The notes under the pieces: model-generated
What the model saw: the letters and a program-made list of their open reading frames with translations, nothing else
Database searches by the model: none
Told to the model about the DNA's origin: nothing
Made by a program: the position numbers and the translations under genes
Part shown: positions 18,501 through 28,736 of the stretch, piece after piece
Layout: each line of letters starts with the position of its first letter
How positions within the stretch are numbered: position 1 is the first letter of the stretch
Origin: Kordiimonas aquimaris
GTDB lineage: Bacteria > Pseudomonadota > Alphaproteobacteria > Sphingomonadales > Kordiimonadaceae
Reading direction: 5' to 3'
DNA: 64,000 bases
Assembly: GCF_025574485.1 (NCBI RefSeq)
Contig: NZ_JAOBPO010000001.1
Span: 937,501 to 1,001,500 of the forward strand

Positions 18501-18564
18501 ATTGCGTTACGGCCTCTGCTTCGATGAAACTATATACGTAAATACAATATTGAGAGATGATGGA

Positions 18565-19425
18565 ATGGTTACTCCGCGACGAAGCGTTTTGTTTATGCCG
18601 GGCTCCAATGCTCGTGCGCATGAAAAAGCAAAGACAATTGATGCGGACACAATTGTCTTTGATCTTGAAGATGCTGTTGCTCCTTCAGCTAAGTCGGATG
18701 CGCGTTCATTGGTGCTTACTGCGTTATCATCAGATGATTATGGTCACCGAGAGCGTGTTGTTCGCATTAATGGCACGGATACAGATTGGTGGCAGGAGGA
18801 CATTGCGGCAATTGCTAAGGCTAATCCATCAGCCATTGTCGTCCCTAAAGTGGAAACACCGGAAACGATCGTTCATGTTGTTGCAGAAATTACGCGGCAT
18901 GCACCAAATAATACATCCGCGATTTGGGTCATGATGGAAACGCCGCTTGGTTTTTTGAATGCAGCAGATATTGCGAGCGGGCACCCGCGGCTGACAACGC
19001 TTGTTATTGGTACAAATGATCTGGTTAAAGATTTACGCGCCTCGCATACGAAAGGGCGTGAACCTGTCATTACAGCACTTGGGATGGCCCTTCTGGCTGG
19101 GCGTGCGCATAACCTTACAGTGCTTGATGGTGTTTATAACGATTTCAATGACGATGTTGGTCTGGCTGCGGAATGCAAACAGGCATGCGCTATGGGCTTT
19201 GATGGTAAAACACTCATTCACCCAGCCCAGGTTGACACTGCTAATCGCATATTCGCGCCTGATGCTGCTGCGATTGATGAGGCAAAGCGTATGATAGAGG
19301 CGTTTACAGCGGCTAAAGCAGAAGGCAAGGGCGTTACTGTGCTGGATGGGCGCATGATTGAGGAGTTGCACCTTGTTGAGGCGCGGCGTGTTACTGCTAT
19401 GGCCGAGGCAATTAAAGAGCGATAA
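18565..19425 (+). CDS. HpcH/HpaI-type CoA ester lyase (CitE / malyl-CoA lyase-like)
   Basis: Members cleave or hydrolyse CoA esters such as citryl-, malyl- or citramalyl-CoA. The 286-residue product has RRSVLFMPGSNARAHEKA, TIVFDLEDAVAP (Mg and substrate site), VPKVETPE, WVMMETPLG (the metal-binding Glu) and VIGTNDLVKDL, then the C-terminal GKTLIHPAQVD. Length and motifs match the CitE-like / beta-malyl-CoA lyase group rather than true citrate lyase, because no citrate lyase alpha or gamma subunits are nearby. The ATG at 18565 is chosen since it begins the conserved VTPRRSVLF; an upstream in-frame codon adds 21 unconserved residues. The exact substrate is open. Confidence 0.88.
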   Translation: MVTPRRSVLFMPGSNARAHEKAKTIDADTIVFDLEDAVAPSAKSDARSLVLTALSSDDYGHRERVVRINGTDTDWWQEDIAAIAKANPSAIVVPKVETPETIVHVVAEITRHAPNNTSAIWVMMETPLGFLNAADIASGHPRLTTLVIGTNDLVKDLRASHTKGREPVITALGMALLAGRAHNLTVLDGVYNDFNDDVGLAAECKQACAMGFDGKTLIHPAQVDTANRIFAPDAAAIDEAKRMIEAFTAAKAEGKGVTVLDGRMIEELHLVEARRVTAMAEAIKER

Positions 19426-19438
19426 CCCTTATCAGGGC

Positions 19439-21424
19439 CTAGTTAGTAATATCACCGGAGCGAGTCTCTTCCAGGTTTTGCCCGATATGTTTATTTAGGA
19501 ATTGCGCTGCTTCCGTTAATGCAGTCAGCCTGGATTGAGCTGTTACCATATGGTGAGTGCCGTCTGTAATTTTAACAAAGGTACTATCTTTATTGAGTTT
19601 TCTCAGGCGCTTATGCATGTCCTGTGACATTTCCCAGGGCACTCGTGCATCGTCGACGGATGACATCAACAAAACAGGGACATTAATATCTTTAGCGCGA
19701 TGATATGGTGAAACTTCGGCGTCTTTCGAGCCTTCCAAGCCCATGCGCTGTGTCCATGAGCGGCCGCCAATGGCGCTTTTGCGATCACCGCTTTTGAGTT
19801 TGGGCAGATTCATTACACCGTTAACTGATATAGCACATCTATATATATCGGGTTCTTTGATTACACCCATTATGGCAGCGTAACCTCCGTAAGATGAGCC
19901 TGCAATGCAAATACGATTTGGGTCGGAGTAACCTTCTGTGATCAACCATTTAGTTGCGTCGGTTACATCATCTTGCATTAAACCGCCCCATTGATTGTGC
20001 CCCGCTTGTTCAAATGCAGGACCATATCCTCCGGAGCCTCTAAAGTTTGGTTTCAAAACCAAATAGCCACGGCTGCTATAAAACTGTGCTTCATAATCCC
20101 ATTCGGCGGTATCACGTACACCAAATGGTCCACCGTGAGGCATTACGATTGTAGGCAAATTCTTGAGTTCTTTGCCTTGAGGGACCACTATATATCCGGG
20201 TATTTTGCTGCCATCTCGTACCGGAATTTTTACTGGCTTAACAGTTGCCATCAAAGCGGGGTCAATTTTTTCCCGCGAATTTCCCAAAAGCATCAATTCG
20301 CCATTGGGTCGGTCATAAATGTAGTAATCGCCTGGGTTTCGGTCGTTCTTGGACAAGATAGTATACCAGTCTTTGGACTTAACATGGCTTAATATAGTGT
20401 TCACACTTCTTGGTAGGGCGCGGTCAATTGTGGCCTGAATCGTCGCCATATTTGCGCTAATGTATTGAACCCTTGTGAAATTGTTAGTGAATACAATACC
20501 TTCAATGCGGCCTGTTTCTGGGTTTTCAAAAATTCCATTAATATCAACACTTTCATTCACAAAAACGGTATCTGTTATTTCCTCGGTTTCCAGATTGAGC
20601 TCATAAATGCCCATCGTGCCGTGTTGAGATGGGCCCCGGACATATAAGGTATTGGGCTTGGATGAAAATCCTTCAATATTGTATTTTTCACCCCACTCTG
20701 TTTTTTTTAAGTCTTTCCAAAACCCACCATCCTGCATGTATTTTACGACCCATCTGGATTTTAAGTATCCATTGCCGAGACGCATCCTGGAATTGTTATC
20801 CGTATACCAATTTTGTATGCCGTTAATGGGATGCCTTTTAAGGCGGCGATGCCCTTCTTTTAAGTTGGTCAGGTATACTTCCGCGAGACCATCCAGATTT
20901 AAATCCAGTTCCAGCAAGATATGATCGGGGTCGTCGGGGAGCATGTCGACAATACGTTCGCTTTGGGAAACCAATTCTTTCTGTGATGCTTTTGGTTTTC
21001 CGAGCCAGGTGAACTCCTGTGTTTCAAGACTTAGGCTGAACCAGCGTGTTTCTGATGTTTTACCATCAAAAATTTCCCGTTCTAATGTCATGCTACTCTG
21101 AATGAGAATATAGTTATTGTTTGCCCAGCGAAACGTTCTGAAACTTGCCATGGCAGGCGACGGTACCTGAAAAGCGTTTTCGCCGTCTAATTCTTGTATA
21201 ACCAAATTTCTACGGCCATTCTTTTCAGTGAAAAAAGCCAGTTTCTCTCCATTTGGTGAGATGCGGGCATTACTGAAGCTTGGTAGTGCTGCAAAGGCTT
21301 CCACAGGAATATCAGAAGGTGTAATCGCTGCTTCGTTAGCTCTTGAATGCGGTGCGGCTACGACTACCAAAATAATAATTAGTAGTCGTACTCCAGATAC
21401 CGTTAGTCGCTCATGTGTGATCAT
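19439..21424 (-). CDS. secreted S9 (prolyl oligopeptidase family) peptidase A
   Basis: The 661-residue protein has an N-terminal signal peptide (hydrophobic segment about 12-24), a beta-propeller-like region (about 45-385) and a C-terminal alpha/beta-hydrolase. The catalytic triad is visible: Ser511 in GSSYGGYA, Asp in SSVDDARVP and His in DGTHHM. The oxyanion region MPHGGP is also present. These peptidases (DPP4/acylaminoacyl-peptidase-like) trim peptides in the periplasm or outside the cell. The upstream neighbour on the same strand is a close paralogue, with 123 bases between them. It converges with the CitE-like gene. Confidence 0.92.
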   Translation of the reverse strand: MITHERLTVSGVRLLIIILVVVAAPHSRANEAAITPSDIPVEAFAALPSFSNARISPNGEKLAFFTEKNGRRNLVIQELDGENAFQVPSPAMASFRTFRWANNNYILIQSSMTLEREIFDGKTSETRWFSLSLETQEFTWLGKPKASQKELVSQSERIVDMLPDDPDHILLELDLNLDGLAEVYLTNLKEGHRRLKRHPINGIQNWYTDNNSRMRLGNGYLKSRWVVKYMQDGGFWKDLKKTEWGEKYNIEGFSSKPNTLYVRGPSQHGTMGIYELNLETEEITDTVFVNESVDINGIFENPETGRIEGIVFTNNFTRVQYISANMATIQATIDRALPRSVNTILSHVKSKDWYTILSKNDRNPGDYYIYDRPNGELMLLGNSREKIDPALMATVKPVKIPVRDGSKIPGYIVVPQGKELKNLPTIVMPHGGPFGVRDTAEWDYEAQFYSSRGYLVLKPNFRGSGGYGPAFEQAGHNQWGGLMQDDVTDATKWLITEGYSDPNRICIAGSSYGGYAAIMGVIKEPDIYRCAISVNGVMNLPKLKSGDRKSAIGGRSWTQRMGLEGSKDAEVSPYHRAKDINVPVLLMSSVDDARVPWEMSQDMHKRLRKLNKDSTFVKITDGTHHMVTAQSRLTALTEAAQFLNKHIGQNLEETRSGDITN

Positions 21425-21547
21425 GAAATTGTCGCCCTATGGAAACAGTTTCCATTTTAATGAAGCTGTTGTGGTCATAATTATGCACCTAAAGCATATG
21501 CTTTAGTAAAGACGAAAACTAACACCACCTGTCAATGGGCGTATGGT

Positions 21548-23494
21548 TTACCGGCCAATATGTTTTGCCAAGAATTCTTCTGATGCTTTTAACTGTGTTA
21601 AGCGTGATTGAGCGGTCACCATGTAATGTGTACCTTCTGTTATTTTCACATATTGGCTCGTCTTTTTGAGTTTCTTGAGCTTTTTGTGTAGGTCACGCGA
21701 CATCTTGTAAGGAACGCGAGCATCATCAACAGCAGACATTAAAAGAACCGGTGCACTTATATCTTCGGCACGGTGATAAGGCGAGACGTCTTTGTCACTA
21801 GCGCCTTCTAGTCCCATACGTGTTATCCATACTCGGCCACCGATAGTGTTTTTATCACCTACTTTCAGCTTCACCAAATTAGTAACGCCGTTTACCGATA
21901 TGGCACATTTATATAATCCTGGCTCTTTTATCACGCCCATTAGGGATGCGTATCCACCATATGACGAGCCTGCAATACATATACGATCAGGGTCGGCATA
22001 GCCTTCATCGATTAGCCACCTGGTTGCGTCAGTGACATCATCTTGCATTAAACCGCCCCATTGCATGTTACCTGCGTTTTCGAATGCATAGCCATAGCCT
22101 TCGGACCCGCGAAAATTTGGCTTCAATACAAGGTAACCTCGACTGGCATAGAACTGTGCTTCATAATCCCATGAAGCATCGTCTCGAGCCCAAGGGCCGC
22201 CATGTGGCAGTACAATAGTAGGTAAATTTTTGTGGTCTTTGCCTTTGGGTAAAACCATATAAGCTGGTATCTCTGCGCCATCACGTGTGGGGATAGATAC
22301 TTTATTAACAGTTGCCATCATTTCTGGGTCAATTTGCGGACGCACAGTTGTCATGAAATGAATCTGCTTTTTAGCGCGATCAAATATATAGTAAACACCA
22401 GGGTCACGATCATTTTCTGCGCGAATTAAATACCAATCTTTTTGAGCGACTGAATTCATGATGGTATTGATTGTGTCAGGTAACGCCTTATCAATTATGC
22501 GTTGTACTTTTCTTAACTCCTTATCAAAATACTCCACTCTAGTGTAATCGTTTGTGTATACCACGCCAGCAACTTGACCTGTTATCGGGTGTAGTGCCAC
22601 TTCATCAATATCTACTTCCGGATGAGCGAATAAGCGCTCTGTGACTTCGCCGCTAGGTATATCAAGTTTATACAGCCCTTTAGTACCATATTCACTGGTG
22701 CCGCTTACATAGAGTGTATTCGGGTCCTCAGAAAATCCTTCTATATTGGCTTTTTGGAACCACTCAGTTTTGTTGAGATTAATCCAATTGCCTCCGGGCT
22801 GTCTGAATTTCACAGTCCATTTTTTGCCTCGATAACCGTAACCTAGCCTAATCTCAGAGTTTTGATCTGCGTACCAGTTTTGAATGCCTTCGTTCCCAAT
22901 TTTAGCTGATCTTCGACGGCCGTTTCTGACATTTACTCTATAGACATCAGCCTTTCCGTCTAACTCGAAATCAAGCTGGACGAGTATATGATCAGGGTCG
23001 TCAGGCAACATGTCTACTATTCTCTCATGTTGAGACGTACGGGCACCAGAATCGCGTTTGTCTGGCTTTCCAAGCCATTCAAGGCGCATGTTCTCGAAAT
23101 CCAATGAAAAGATACGTGTTTCCGTTGTTTTTCCTCTGAAAACATGCCGGTTCAGAGTGAGTATCGCACGAAGAAGTACAACGTTATCGTTGGCCCAAAC
23201 GAAATCTAGATAACTCGTTTTCTCTGGTGGTGTCATTTGCATCGGGTTGTCGCCGTTTGTGTTCTGGACAAAGAATGTTTTTTCTCCGTCTAGTTCAACG
23301 AAATAGGCAAGTTTTTTACCTGATGGTGAAAGCCTCGCATCAACAAAGCCTGGCAGTGCAGCAAATGCTTCAGCCGGGATGTCCGCAGGTGAAGCATATG
23401 AAGGTTGCGCATGTGCAGGTAACAAAAACGACGATAAAATATAACTAAAGTTTATTACTGCGGCACTAATGAAAGCACGGTAATGCGTTTGCAT
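21548..23494 (-). CDS. secreted S9 (prolyl oligopeptidase family) peptidase B
   Basis: A paralogue of the adjacent peptidase with the same layout: a signal peptide ending near PAHAQP, a propeller region, and a hydrolase domain with GSSYGGYA, SAVDDARVP and EGTHYM. Using the ATG at 23494, which has a CAGGGAT ribosome site, the nucleophile is again Ser511, which supports that start over an in-frame codon at 23566. The product has 648 residues. Many shared blocks (for example DMLPDDPDHIL and QWGGLMQDDVTDAT) indicate a tandem duplication followed by divergence. Its upstream region is shared with the divergent sdh operon. Confidence 0.92.
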   Translation of the reverse strand: MQTHYRAFISAAVINFSYILSSFLLPAHAQPSYASPADIPAEAFAALPGFVDARLSPSGKKLAYFVELDGEKTFFVQNTNGDNPMQMTPPEKTSYLDFVWANDNVVLLRAILTLNRHVFRGKTTETRIFSLDFENMRLEWLGKPDKRDSGARTSQHERIVDMLPDDPDHILVQLDFELDGKADVYRVNVRNGRRRSAKIGNEGIQNWYADQNSEIRLGYGYRGKKWTVKFRQPGGNWINLNKTEWFQKANIEGFSEDPNTLYVSGTSEYGTKGLYKLDIPSGEVTERLFAHPEVDIDEVALHPITGQVAGVVYTNDYTRVEYFDKELRKVQRIIDKALPDTINTIMNSVAQKDWYLIRAENDRDPGVYYIFDRAKKQIHFMTTVRPQIDPEMMATVNKVSIPTRDGAEIPAYMVLPKGKDHKNLPTIVLPHGGPWARDDASWDYEAQFYASRGYLVLKPNFRGSEGYGYAFENAGNMQWGGLMQDDVTDATRWLIDEGYADPDRICIAGSSYGGYASLMGVIKEPGLYKCAISVNGVTNLVKLKVGDKNTIGGRVWITRMGLEGASDKDVSPYHRAEDISAPVLLMSAVDDARVPYKMSRDLHKKLKKLKKTSQYVKITEGTHYMVTAQSRLTQLKASEEFLAKHIGR

Positions 23495-23632
23495 AAATAG
23501 TATCCCTGAAATGTCATAATTAGCCCTGTCGAAAACATAAACGCCGGAAACGTGCAAAATCAACACCCAAAAGTTGTAAATTTTTCAGAAAACCACAAAC
23601 GAGCCCCCAGCGTACAAATGTTACATCTCTGC

Positions 23633-23661
23633 TTGAAAGGCAGGAAGGACAGGTCTAAAAC
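23633..23661 (+). promoter_or_regulatory. possible promoter of sdhCDAB
   Basis: TTGAAA (23633-23638), 17-base spacer, TAAAAC (23656-23661). It would give a leader of about 85 bases containing the inverted repeat at 23691-23725. Confidence 0.45.
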
Positions 23662-23690
23662 AAATTGGCGAATCCAGTAAGAAACTGGGC

Positions 23691-23725
23691 CCATATGTTT
23701 GCAGGGCTGAACGGCAAACATATGG
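23691..23725 (+). promoter_or_regulatory. perfect 12-base inverted repeat in the sdh leader
   Basis: CCATATGTTTGC (23691-23702) and GCAAACATATGG (23714-23725) are exact arms around an 11-base spacer, ending 28 bases before sdhC. It may form an RNA hairpin in the leader or be a DNA operator. No T-tract follows, so it is not a simple terminator. Confidence 0.6.
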
Positions 23726-23753
23726 TGTATTAATTTCTGTCAGGGGACAATAC

Positions 23754-24149
23754 ATGGCACAAGCGAAGCGCCCGCTTTCTCCGCATCTTCAGGTTTATCG
23801 CTGGGGATGGCATATGGCTGCGTCTATTATTAACCGTGCAACAGGTGTTGCGCTCGCTGTTGGTACTATTTTGTTGGCATGGTGGTTTGTTGCCATGGCA
23901 ACTGGTCACGAATATTTTGCAACAGTGCAAGGCTATGCTGGGTCCATGATTGGACGGCTTGTATTATTTGGCCTGACTTTTTGCCTGATGCAGCATTTGG
24001 CAGGTGGTATTCGCCATCTCTTTATGGACACAGGCAGAATGTATGACCTGAAAATCAATACATCATCTGCGCGATTTACCTTCATATTCTCCGTACTGGC
24101 GACACTGGGCACTTGGTTTGCTGCCTATAAAGTGATGGGAGTGCTTTGA
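23754..24149 (+). CDS. sdhC: succinate dehydrogenase, cytochrome b556 subunit
   Basis: A membrane anchor of complex II carrying one haem ligand and part of the quinone site. The 131 residues have RPLSPHLQVYRWGWHMAAS and SIINRATGVAL at the N-terminus, three transmembrane helices, and the haem-ligand His in the LMQHLAGGIRHLFMD segment. It is the first gene of sdhCDAB; sdhD begins after one base. The ribosome site CAGGGGA is strong. Confidence 0.96.
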   Translation: MAQAKRPLSPHLQVYRWGWHMAASIINRATGVALAVGTILLAWWFVAMATGHEYFATVQGYAGSMIGRLVLFGLTFCLMQHLAGGIRHLFMDTGRMYDLKINTSSARFTFIFSVLATLGTWFAAYKVMGVL

Positions 24150-24150
24150 G

Positions 24151-24534
24151 ATGACAGATATGAAAACACCTATCGCTAAAGTGCGCGGTCTTGGCTCTGC
24201 CAAAGACGGCACACATCACTGGTTAAGCCAGCGTGTAACAGCTATTGCAAATATTCCATTGATCTTGTTCGTTGTGGTTTCTTTTGTAGGCAATGCCGGT
24301 AAAGGCCATGCGGAATGGGTTGCCTGGCTTAAACAACCTGTTGTTTCTGTACTTATGATCCTGTTCGTTGCTAATTTGGTTTATCATATGCGCCTTGGTT
24401 TGCAGGTTGTCATTGAGGACTATGTCCATGACCATGGCACCAAATTTGCCAGTATGATCCTGATTACTTTCGCTTGCGTGCTGATTGGTGCGCTTAGTAT
24501 TTTTTCAATTCTTCGTATCGCGTTTGGGGGATAA
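24151..24534 (+). CDS. sdhD: succinate dehydrogenase, hydrophobic membrane anchor subunit
   Basis: The second anchor of complex II: 127 residues, three transmembrane helices, with GLGSAKDGTHHWLSQRVTAIA at the N-terminus (shared by alphaproteobacterial SdhD) and the haem/quinone region VYHMRLGLQVVIEDYVHD. It lies between sdhC and sdhA with short gaps, consistent with one transcript. Confidence 0.96.
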   Translation: MTDMKTPIAKVRGLGSAKDGTHHWLSQRVTAIANIPLILFVVVSFVGNAGKGHAEWVAWLKQPVVSVLMILFVANLVYHMRLGLQVVIEDYVHDHGTKFASMILITFACVLIGALSIFSILRIAFGG

Positions 24535-24540
24535 GTTATT

Positions 24541-26328
24541 ATGTCGAACGCCTATCCCATTACACTCCACACCTATGACGCCGTTGTCGTCGGCGCAGGT
24601 GGTTCTGGCCTTCGTGCTACTATGGGCCTTGCAGAAGCAGGCTTGAAAACTGCATGTATCACTAAAGTTTTTCCAACACGATCCCATACTGTTGCCGCGC
24701 AGGGGGGTATTGCTGCCAGCCTTGGCAATATGGGCAAGGATACTTGGCAGTGGCACATGTATGACACTGTTAAAGGCTCAGACTGGCTTGGTGATCAAGA
24801 CGCTATCGAATATATGGTGCGTGAAGCACCCGCTGCCGTTTATGAGCTGGAACACTATGGTGTGCCTTTCTCGCGTACAGAAGAAGGCAAGATTTACCAA
24901 CGTGCCTTTGGCGGTATGACCACGGAATTTGGTGAAGGGCCAGCAGCGCAGCGCACATGTGCCGCAGCTGACCGAACAGGCCATGCCATGTTGCACGCGC
25001 TTTATCAGCAGTCGCTCAAGTATGACAGTGATTTCTACATCGAATATTTCGCGATCGATATGATCATGGAAGATGGTGAGTGTCGCGGTGTGATTGCGAT
25101 GAACATGGAAGATGGCTCGCTGCATGCGTTCCGCTCGAAAGCGACCGTGATGGCGACAGGCGGTTATGGCCGTGCCTATTTCTCGGCCACATCTGCCCAT
25201 ACATGTACTGGTGATGGCGGCGGTATGGTGCTGCGTGCAGGCCTTAGCCTGCAAGACCTTGAGTTCGTTCAGTTCCATCCAACCGGTATTTACGGTGCAG
25301 GTGTGTTGATCACAGAAGGTGCACGCGGTGAAGGTGGTATTCTGATCAATTCGGAAGGCGAGCGTTTCATGGAGCGTTATGCACCTTCCGCTAAAGATTT
25401 GGCGAGCCGTGATGTGGTGTCACGCTCGATCTCCAATGAAATTCGGGAAGGTCGCGGTGTTGGCGCGATGAAGGATCATATGTATCTGCACCTTGATCAT
25501 CTTGATCCTGCAGTGCTGCATGAGCGACTACCAGGTATTTCCGAAAGCGCAAAAATTTTCGCAGGTGTGGATGTTACCAAAGAACCAATCCCGATCTTGC
25601 CAACTGTTCACTACAATATGGGTGGTATTCCGACGAACTACCACGGCGAAGTGATCAACCCGACCAAGGGTAATCCTGACAATATTGTGCCAGGCTTGTT
25701 CGCGATTGGTGAAGCCGCGTGTGTGTCTGTCCATGGTGCAAACCGTTTAGGTTCGAACTCATTGATTGATCTGGTGGTGTTTGGCCGTGCGGTTGGTAAG
25801 CGTGTACCTGAGCTTGTGAAGGCTGGTGAAACGCAGAAACCATTACCTGCAGGTTACGCTGACATGGCGCTTGGTCGCCTTGATAAGGCTCGCTATGCAG
25901 ATGGCAGCATTTCCACAGCAGAACTGCGGTTGAAAATGCAGCGCACGATGCAAAATAACTGTGCAGTGTTCAGAACAGAAGAAGTGCTAGCCGAAGGCGT
26001 TGAGCAAATTGACGAAATTTCTGCTGGCCTCGGTGACATTAAAACAACGGATCGCTCTCTTGTGTGGAACAGTGATTTGATTGAAACCCTTGAGCTGGAT
26101 AACCTGATGGGACAAGCCGTGCTGACGATGCACAGCGCGGCAGCGCGCAAGGAAAGCCGCGGTGCGCACATGCATGAAGATTACCCTGATAGGGACGACA
26201 AAAACTGGATGAAGCACACAGCGTGCTGGTATGATGGTAAAGACGTGAAGCTCGGCGAACGCCCTGTGCATGATTATACCTTCAGTGAAGAAGTCGAATA
26301 TATCAAACCCAAAGCGCGTGTGTATTAA
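24541..26328 (+). CDS. sdhA: succinate dehydrogenase, flavoprotein subunit
   Basis: SdhA oxidises succinate to fumarate using covalently bound FAD. In 595 residues: the FAD loop [20 protein letters not shown] (about 14-33), the covalent His in the [13 protein letters not shown] segment, the [10 protein letters not shown] and TEGARGEGG active-site regions, and [11 protein letters not shown]. The C-terminal RESRGAH-type motif appears as [13 protein letters not shown]. The length is standard for alphaproteobacterial SdhA. Confidence 0.98.
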   Translation: MSNAYPITLHTYDAVVVGAGGSGLRATMGLAEAGLKTACITKVFPTRSHTVAAQGGIAASLGNMGKDTWQWHMYDTVKGSDWLGDQDAIEYMVREAPAAVYELEHYGVPFSRTEEGKIYQRAFGGMTTEFGEGPAAQRTCAAADRTGHAMLHALYQQSLKYDSDFYIEYFAIDMIMEDGECRGVIAMNMEDGSLHAFRSKATVMATGGYGRAYFSATSAHTCTGDGGGMVLRAGLSLQDLEFVQFHPTGIYGAGVLITEGARGEGGILINSEGERFMERYAPSAKDLASRDVVSRSISNEIREGRGVGAMKDHMYLHLDHLDPAVLHERLPGISESAKIFAGVDVTKEPIPILPTVHYNMGGIPTNYHGEVINPTKGNPDNIVPGLFAIGEAACVSVHGANRLGSNSLIDLVVFGRAVGKRVPELVKAGETQKPLPAGYADMALGRLDKARYADGSISTAELRLKMQRTMQNNCAVFRTEEVLAEGVEQIDEISAGLGDIKTTDRSLVWNSDLIETLELDNLMGQAVLTMHSAAARKESRGAHMHEDYPDRDDKNWMKHTACWYDGKDVKLGERPVHDYTFSEEVEYIKPKARVY

Positions 26329-26345
26329 GGGAAGGAATTAAGACA

Positions 26346-27122
26346 ATGGCTGAATTTACACTTCCCAAGAACTCAACGGTTGGCAAAGGCAAAACTGTGA
26401 AAGCGGACGGTGCCACCAATGTACGTCCATTCCATGTATATCGTTGGAATCCTGATGACGGTGAAAATCCGCATATGGATACCTTTGAGGTAGATATGGA
26501 TAACTGCGGGCCAATGGTTTTGGATGCGTTGATCAAAATCAAAAACGAGATGGACAGCACAGTGACGTTCCGCCGGTCTTGCCGCGAAGGTGTTTGTGGT
26601 TCATGTGCCATGAATATCAACGGCAAAAACGGGTTGGCTTGTACAACGGCGATTGAAGACGCCAAAGGTGATGTTGCTATTACACCGCTGCCGCATCAGG
26701 AGGTCGTGAAAGACTTGGTGCCGGATCTTAGCAACTTTTACGCGCAGTATGCATCGATCAAGCCATGGATGCAGACACAGTCACCAACACCTGAGAAAGA
26801 GCGGCTGCAGAGCCACGAAGACCGTGAAAAGCTGGACGGTCTATATGAGTGTATCCTGTGTGCGTGTTGTTCAACATCTTGCCCAAGTTATTGGTGGAAC
26901 GATGATAAATATCTGGGTCCTGCCGTGTTGCTGCAATCATACCGTTGGTTGATCGATAGCCGTGATGAAGCAACGGGTGAACGGTTGGATGACTTGGAAG
27001 ATCCGTTCCGTCTCTATCGTTGCCACACCATTATGAACTGTGCAAATGCGTGCCCGAAAGGCCTTAACCCGGCCAAGGCAATTGCAGAGATTAAGAAGAT
27101 GATGGTTGAGCGTCAGGGTTGA
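26346..27122 (+). CDS. sdhB: succinate dehydrogenase, iron-sulfur subunit
   Basis: SdhB passes electrons from FAD to ubiquinone. All three cluster motifs are present: the [2Fe-2S] ligands in [20 protein letters not shown](C), the [4Fe-4S] ligands in [16 protein letters not shown], and the [3Fe-4S] set in [17 protein letters not shown]. The product has 258 residues. It ends the operon and is followed by an intrinsic terminator. Confidence 0.98.
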   Translation: MAEFTLPKNSTVGKGKTVKADGATNVRPFHVYRWNPDDGENPHMDTFEVDMDNCGPMVLDALIKIKNEMDSTVTFRRSCREGVCGSCAMNINGKNGLACTTAIEDAKGDVAITPLPHQEVVKDLVPDLSNFYAQYASIKPWMQTQSPTPEKERLQSHEDREKLDGLYECILCACCSTSCPSYWWNDDKYLGPAVLLQSYRWLIDSRDEATGERLDDLEDPFRLYRCHTIMNCANACPKGLNPAKAIAEIKKMMVERQG

Positions 27123-27144
27123 TTTTCTCTAAGGGTTGATGTTG

Positions 27145-27186
27145 AAAAGAGTGTTCATTGCAAAGTGAGCGCTCTTTTTATTTTTT
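27145..27186 (+). terminator. intrinsic terminator of sdhCDAB
   Basis: AAAAGAGTGTTCA (27145-27157) pairs with TGAGCGCTCTTTT (27166-27178, some wobbles), followed by TATTTTTT. Confidence 0.82.
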
Positions 27187-27197
27187 GGGAGCCTATA

Positions 27198-28736
27198 TCA
27201 ACGTGGAGGGTGCGTCTGAATTTGTTTTCGAAAAGTCAACGGGATCAAGTTTTGTACCCTTGCAGGTAAATTAATGTACAGGATATTTTCCGGGCCATCA
27301 GAAAAATTGTTTAGTTTCCATAACAGCAGCAACATTGCCCCATAAACGGAACTACCAATGCCTACCTTCAGGGCTAGAACAGCTAATGTGGGCCATTCTG
27401 CGAATGCAGGTAGTATATACAACGCACCCACCATAGTGAGCCCTGCAATAATTGGCCGTAAACCCAATGTAAATATGCTAATATTGGAATCTAGTTTGTT
27501 GAGAAGATAACGCGTTTCGATTATCAGCACCAAAAACGATAAGGACGAATATGTTATCGCTACGGCGATTGGTCCGTATAAAATTCCAGCTAAAACGCAA
27601 CCGATTAAATAGCTACATCCGCGACCAACCCAGAAGAAAGCGGCTTTTTTTTGCAGTCCTGCCGTCGCAAAGCTGCTTTGATTTATTTCCCCTATAGATT
27701 GGCACGCTGTTCCAATCGCTAGCAATGTTAGGAATGGCCCTGCTTCAGTCCATTGGTTCCCAAGCAGCACCAGTACTAGTTCATCGGCTGTCATTGCAAT
27801 GCCGAATGATAGTCCAGTGGCTATGATTAGTGCGGCACCAAAAATATTTGCTGTTGCAGCAGCATGTCTTTTTGTGTCGTTTTTCATACGAGAAAGTGCA
27901 GGTAACATGGCTTCTCTCACGGGGCCGATTATGTCTGCTATCAGTACGCGTGCTAAGTCGCGTGATATATGATAAATGCCAAAAAAGGCGGTGCTGGCGG
28001 TACTGCGAATGACATACTCATCTGACGTATTTGAAAAATATGAAGCCAAACTTCTTACATAAGTCCAGAAAGCAAAATTACTGTGTTTGCTGAGTCTGCT
28101 TAGTGATAAGCGTGGTTTATATGGTCGAATAAAGTGCGTAATTACTACATTTGAGCTCGAGGACAGTATTGCGCCGAAAACCAGTGCCCAATGTGATTTG
28201 AGAATGATGGCAACAATGATCACAGTTGTTACTTGAATAACCTTATTGCCTGATTTTAACATGAATGCCGTTTTGAATTTTAGCTCTCGTAGTAGCATGG
28301 GAGCAGCGGGACTAGCTAGAGCGTCAATCAGGGGAATAATCGCCATTATTTGTAGTAATGGTATGACCCGCACATCTTTTAAGAAGTTGGCAATTAAAGG
28401 CGATAAAAAGTATACTGCAATACCAATAAGGACACTCAGAATTAGGCGCAGTGTCCAAAGTGTATCAATATCCTGTTTTTCTAGGTTTTTTTCTTTAACG
28501 ACAGCTTCACTGAAGCCTGTCTCTTTCAATAATAGAAAGAAGCCAAGAATAAGTGCAGCTGTTCCAAAGAGGCCGAAGTCTTCAGGTGTAAGTAGGCGAG
28601 CCAGTACAGTAACTGAAACAAGCCCAAGCAAACGCACGACAAAGCGCGTTGCAATCATGATTGCGGCACCTGCAAAAGCAGTTTCACCCAAATTAAGGGT
28701 ATCGTCTTCTTGCGGCGTCTTGGGGTTATCGTTCAC
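27198..28736 (-). CDS. polysaccharide flippase (Wzx/MOP superfamily)
   Basis: The 512-residue protein has 12-14 hydrophobic segments. The N-terminal blocks TVLARLLTPEDFGLFGTAALI and FKTAFMLKSGNKVIQ are characteristic of the lipopolysaccharide/polysaccharide flippases of the MOP (MurJ/Wzx/WzxC) superfamily, which move lipid-linked glycans across the inner membrane. The start is GTG (28736). No glycosyltransferase or polymerase gene lies nearby, so the cargo is unknown. It ends close to the sdh terminator, convergent with sdhB, and is divergent from the GFA gene. Confidence 0.87.
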   Translation of the reverse strand: MNDNPKTPQEDDTLNLGETAFAGAAIMIATRFVVRLLGLVSVTVLARLLTPEDFGLFGTAALILGFFLLLKETGFSEAVVKEKNLEKQDIDTLWTLRLILSVLIGIAVYFLSPLIANFLKDVRVIPLLQIMAIIPLIDALASPAAPMLLRELKFKTAFMLKSGNKVIQVTTVIIVAIILKSHWALVFGAILSSSSNVVITHFIRPYKPRLSLSRLSKHSNFAFWTYVRSLASYFSNTSDEYVIRSTASTAFFGIYHISRDLARVLIADIIGPVREAMLPALSRMKNDTKRHAAATANIFGAALIIATGLSFGIAMTADELVLVLLGNQWTEAGPFLTLLAIGTACQSIGEINQSSFATAGLQKKAAFFWVGRGCSYLIGCVLAGILYGPIAVAITYSSLSFLVLIIETRYLLNKLDSNISIFTLGLRPIIAGLTMVGALYILPAFAEWPTLAVLALKVGIGSSVYGAMLLLLWKLNNFSDGPENILYINLPARVQNLIPLTFRKQIQTHPPR

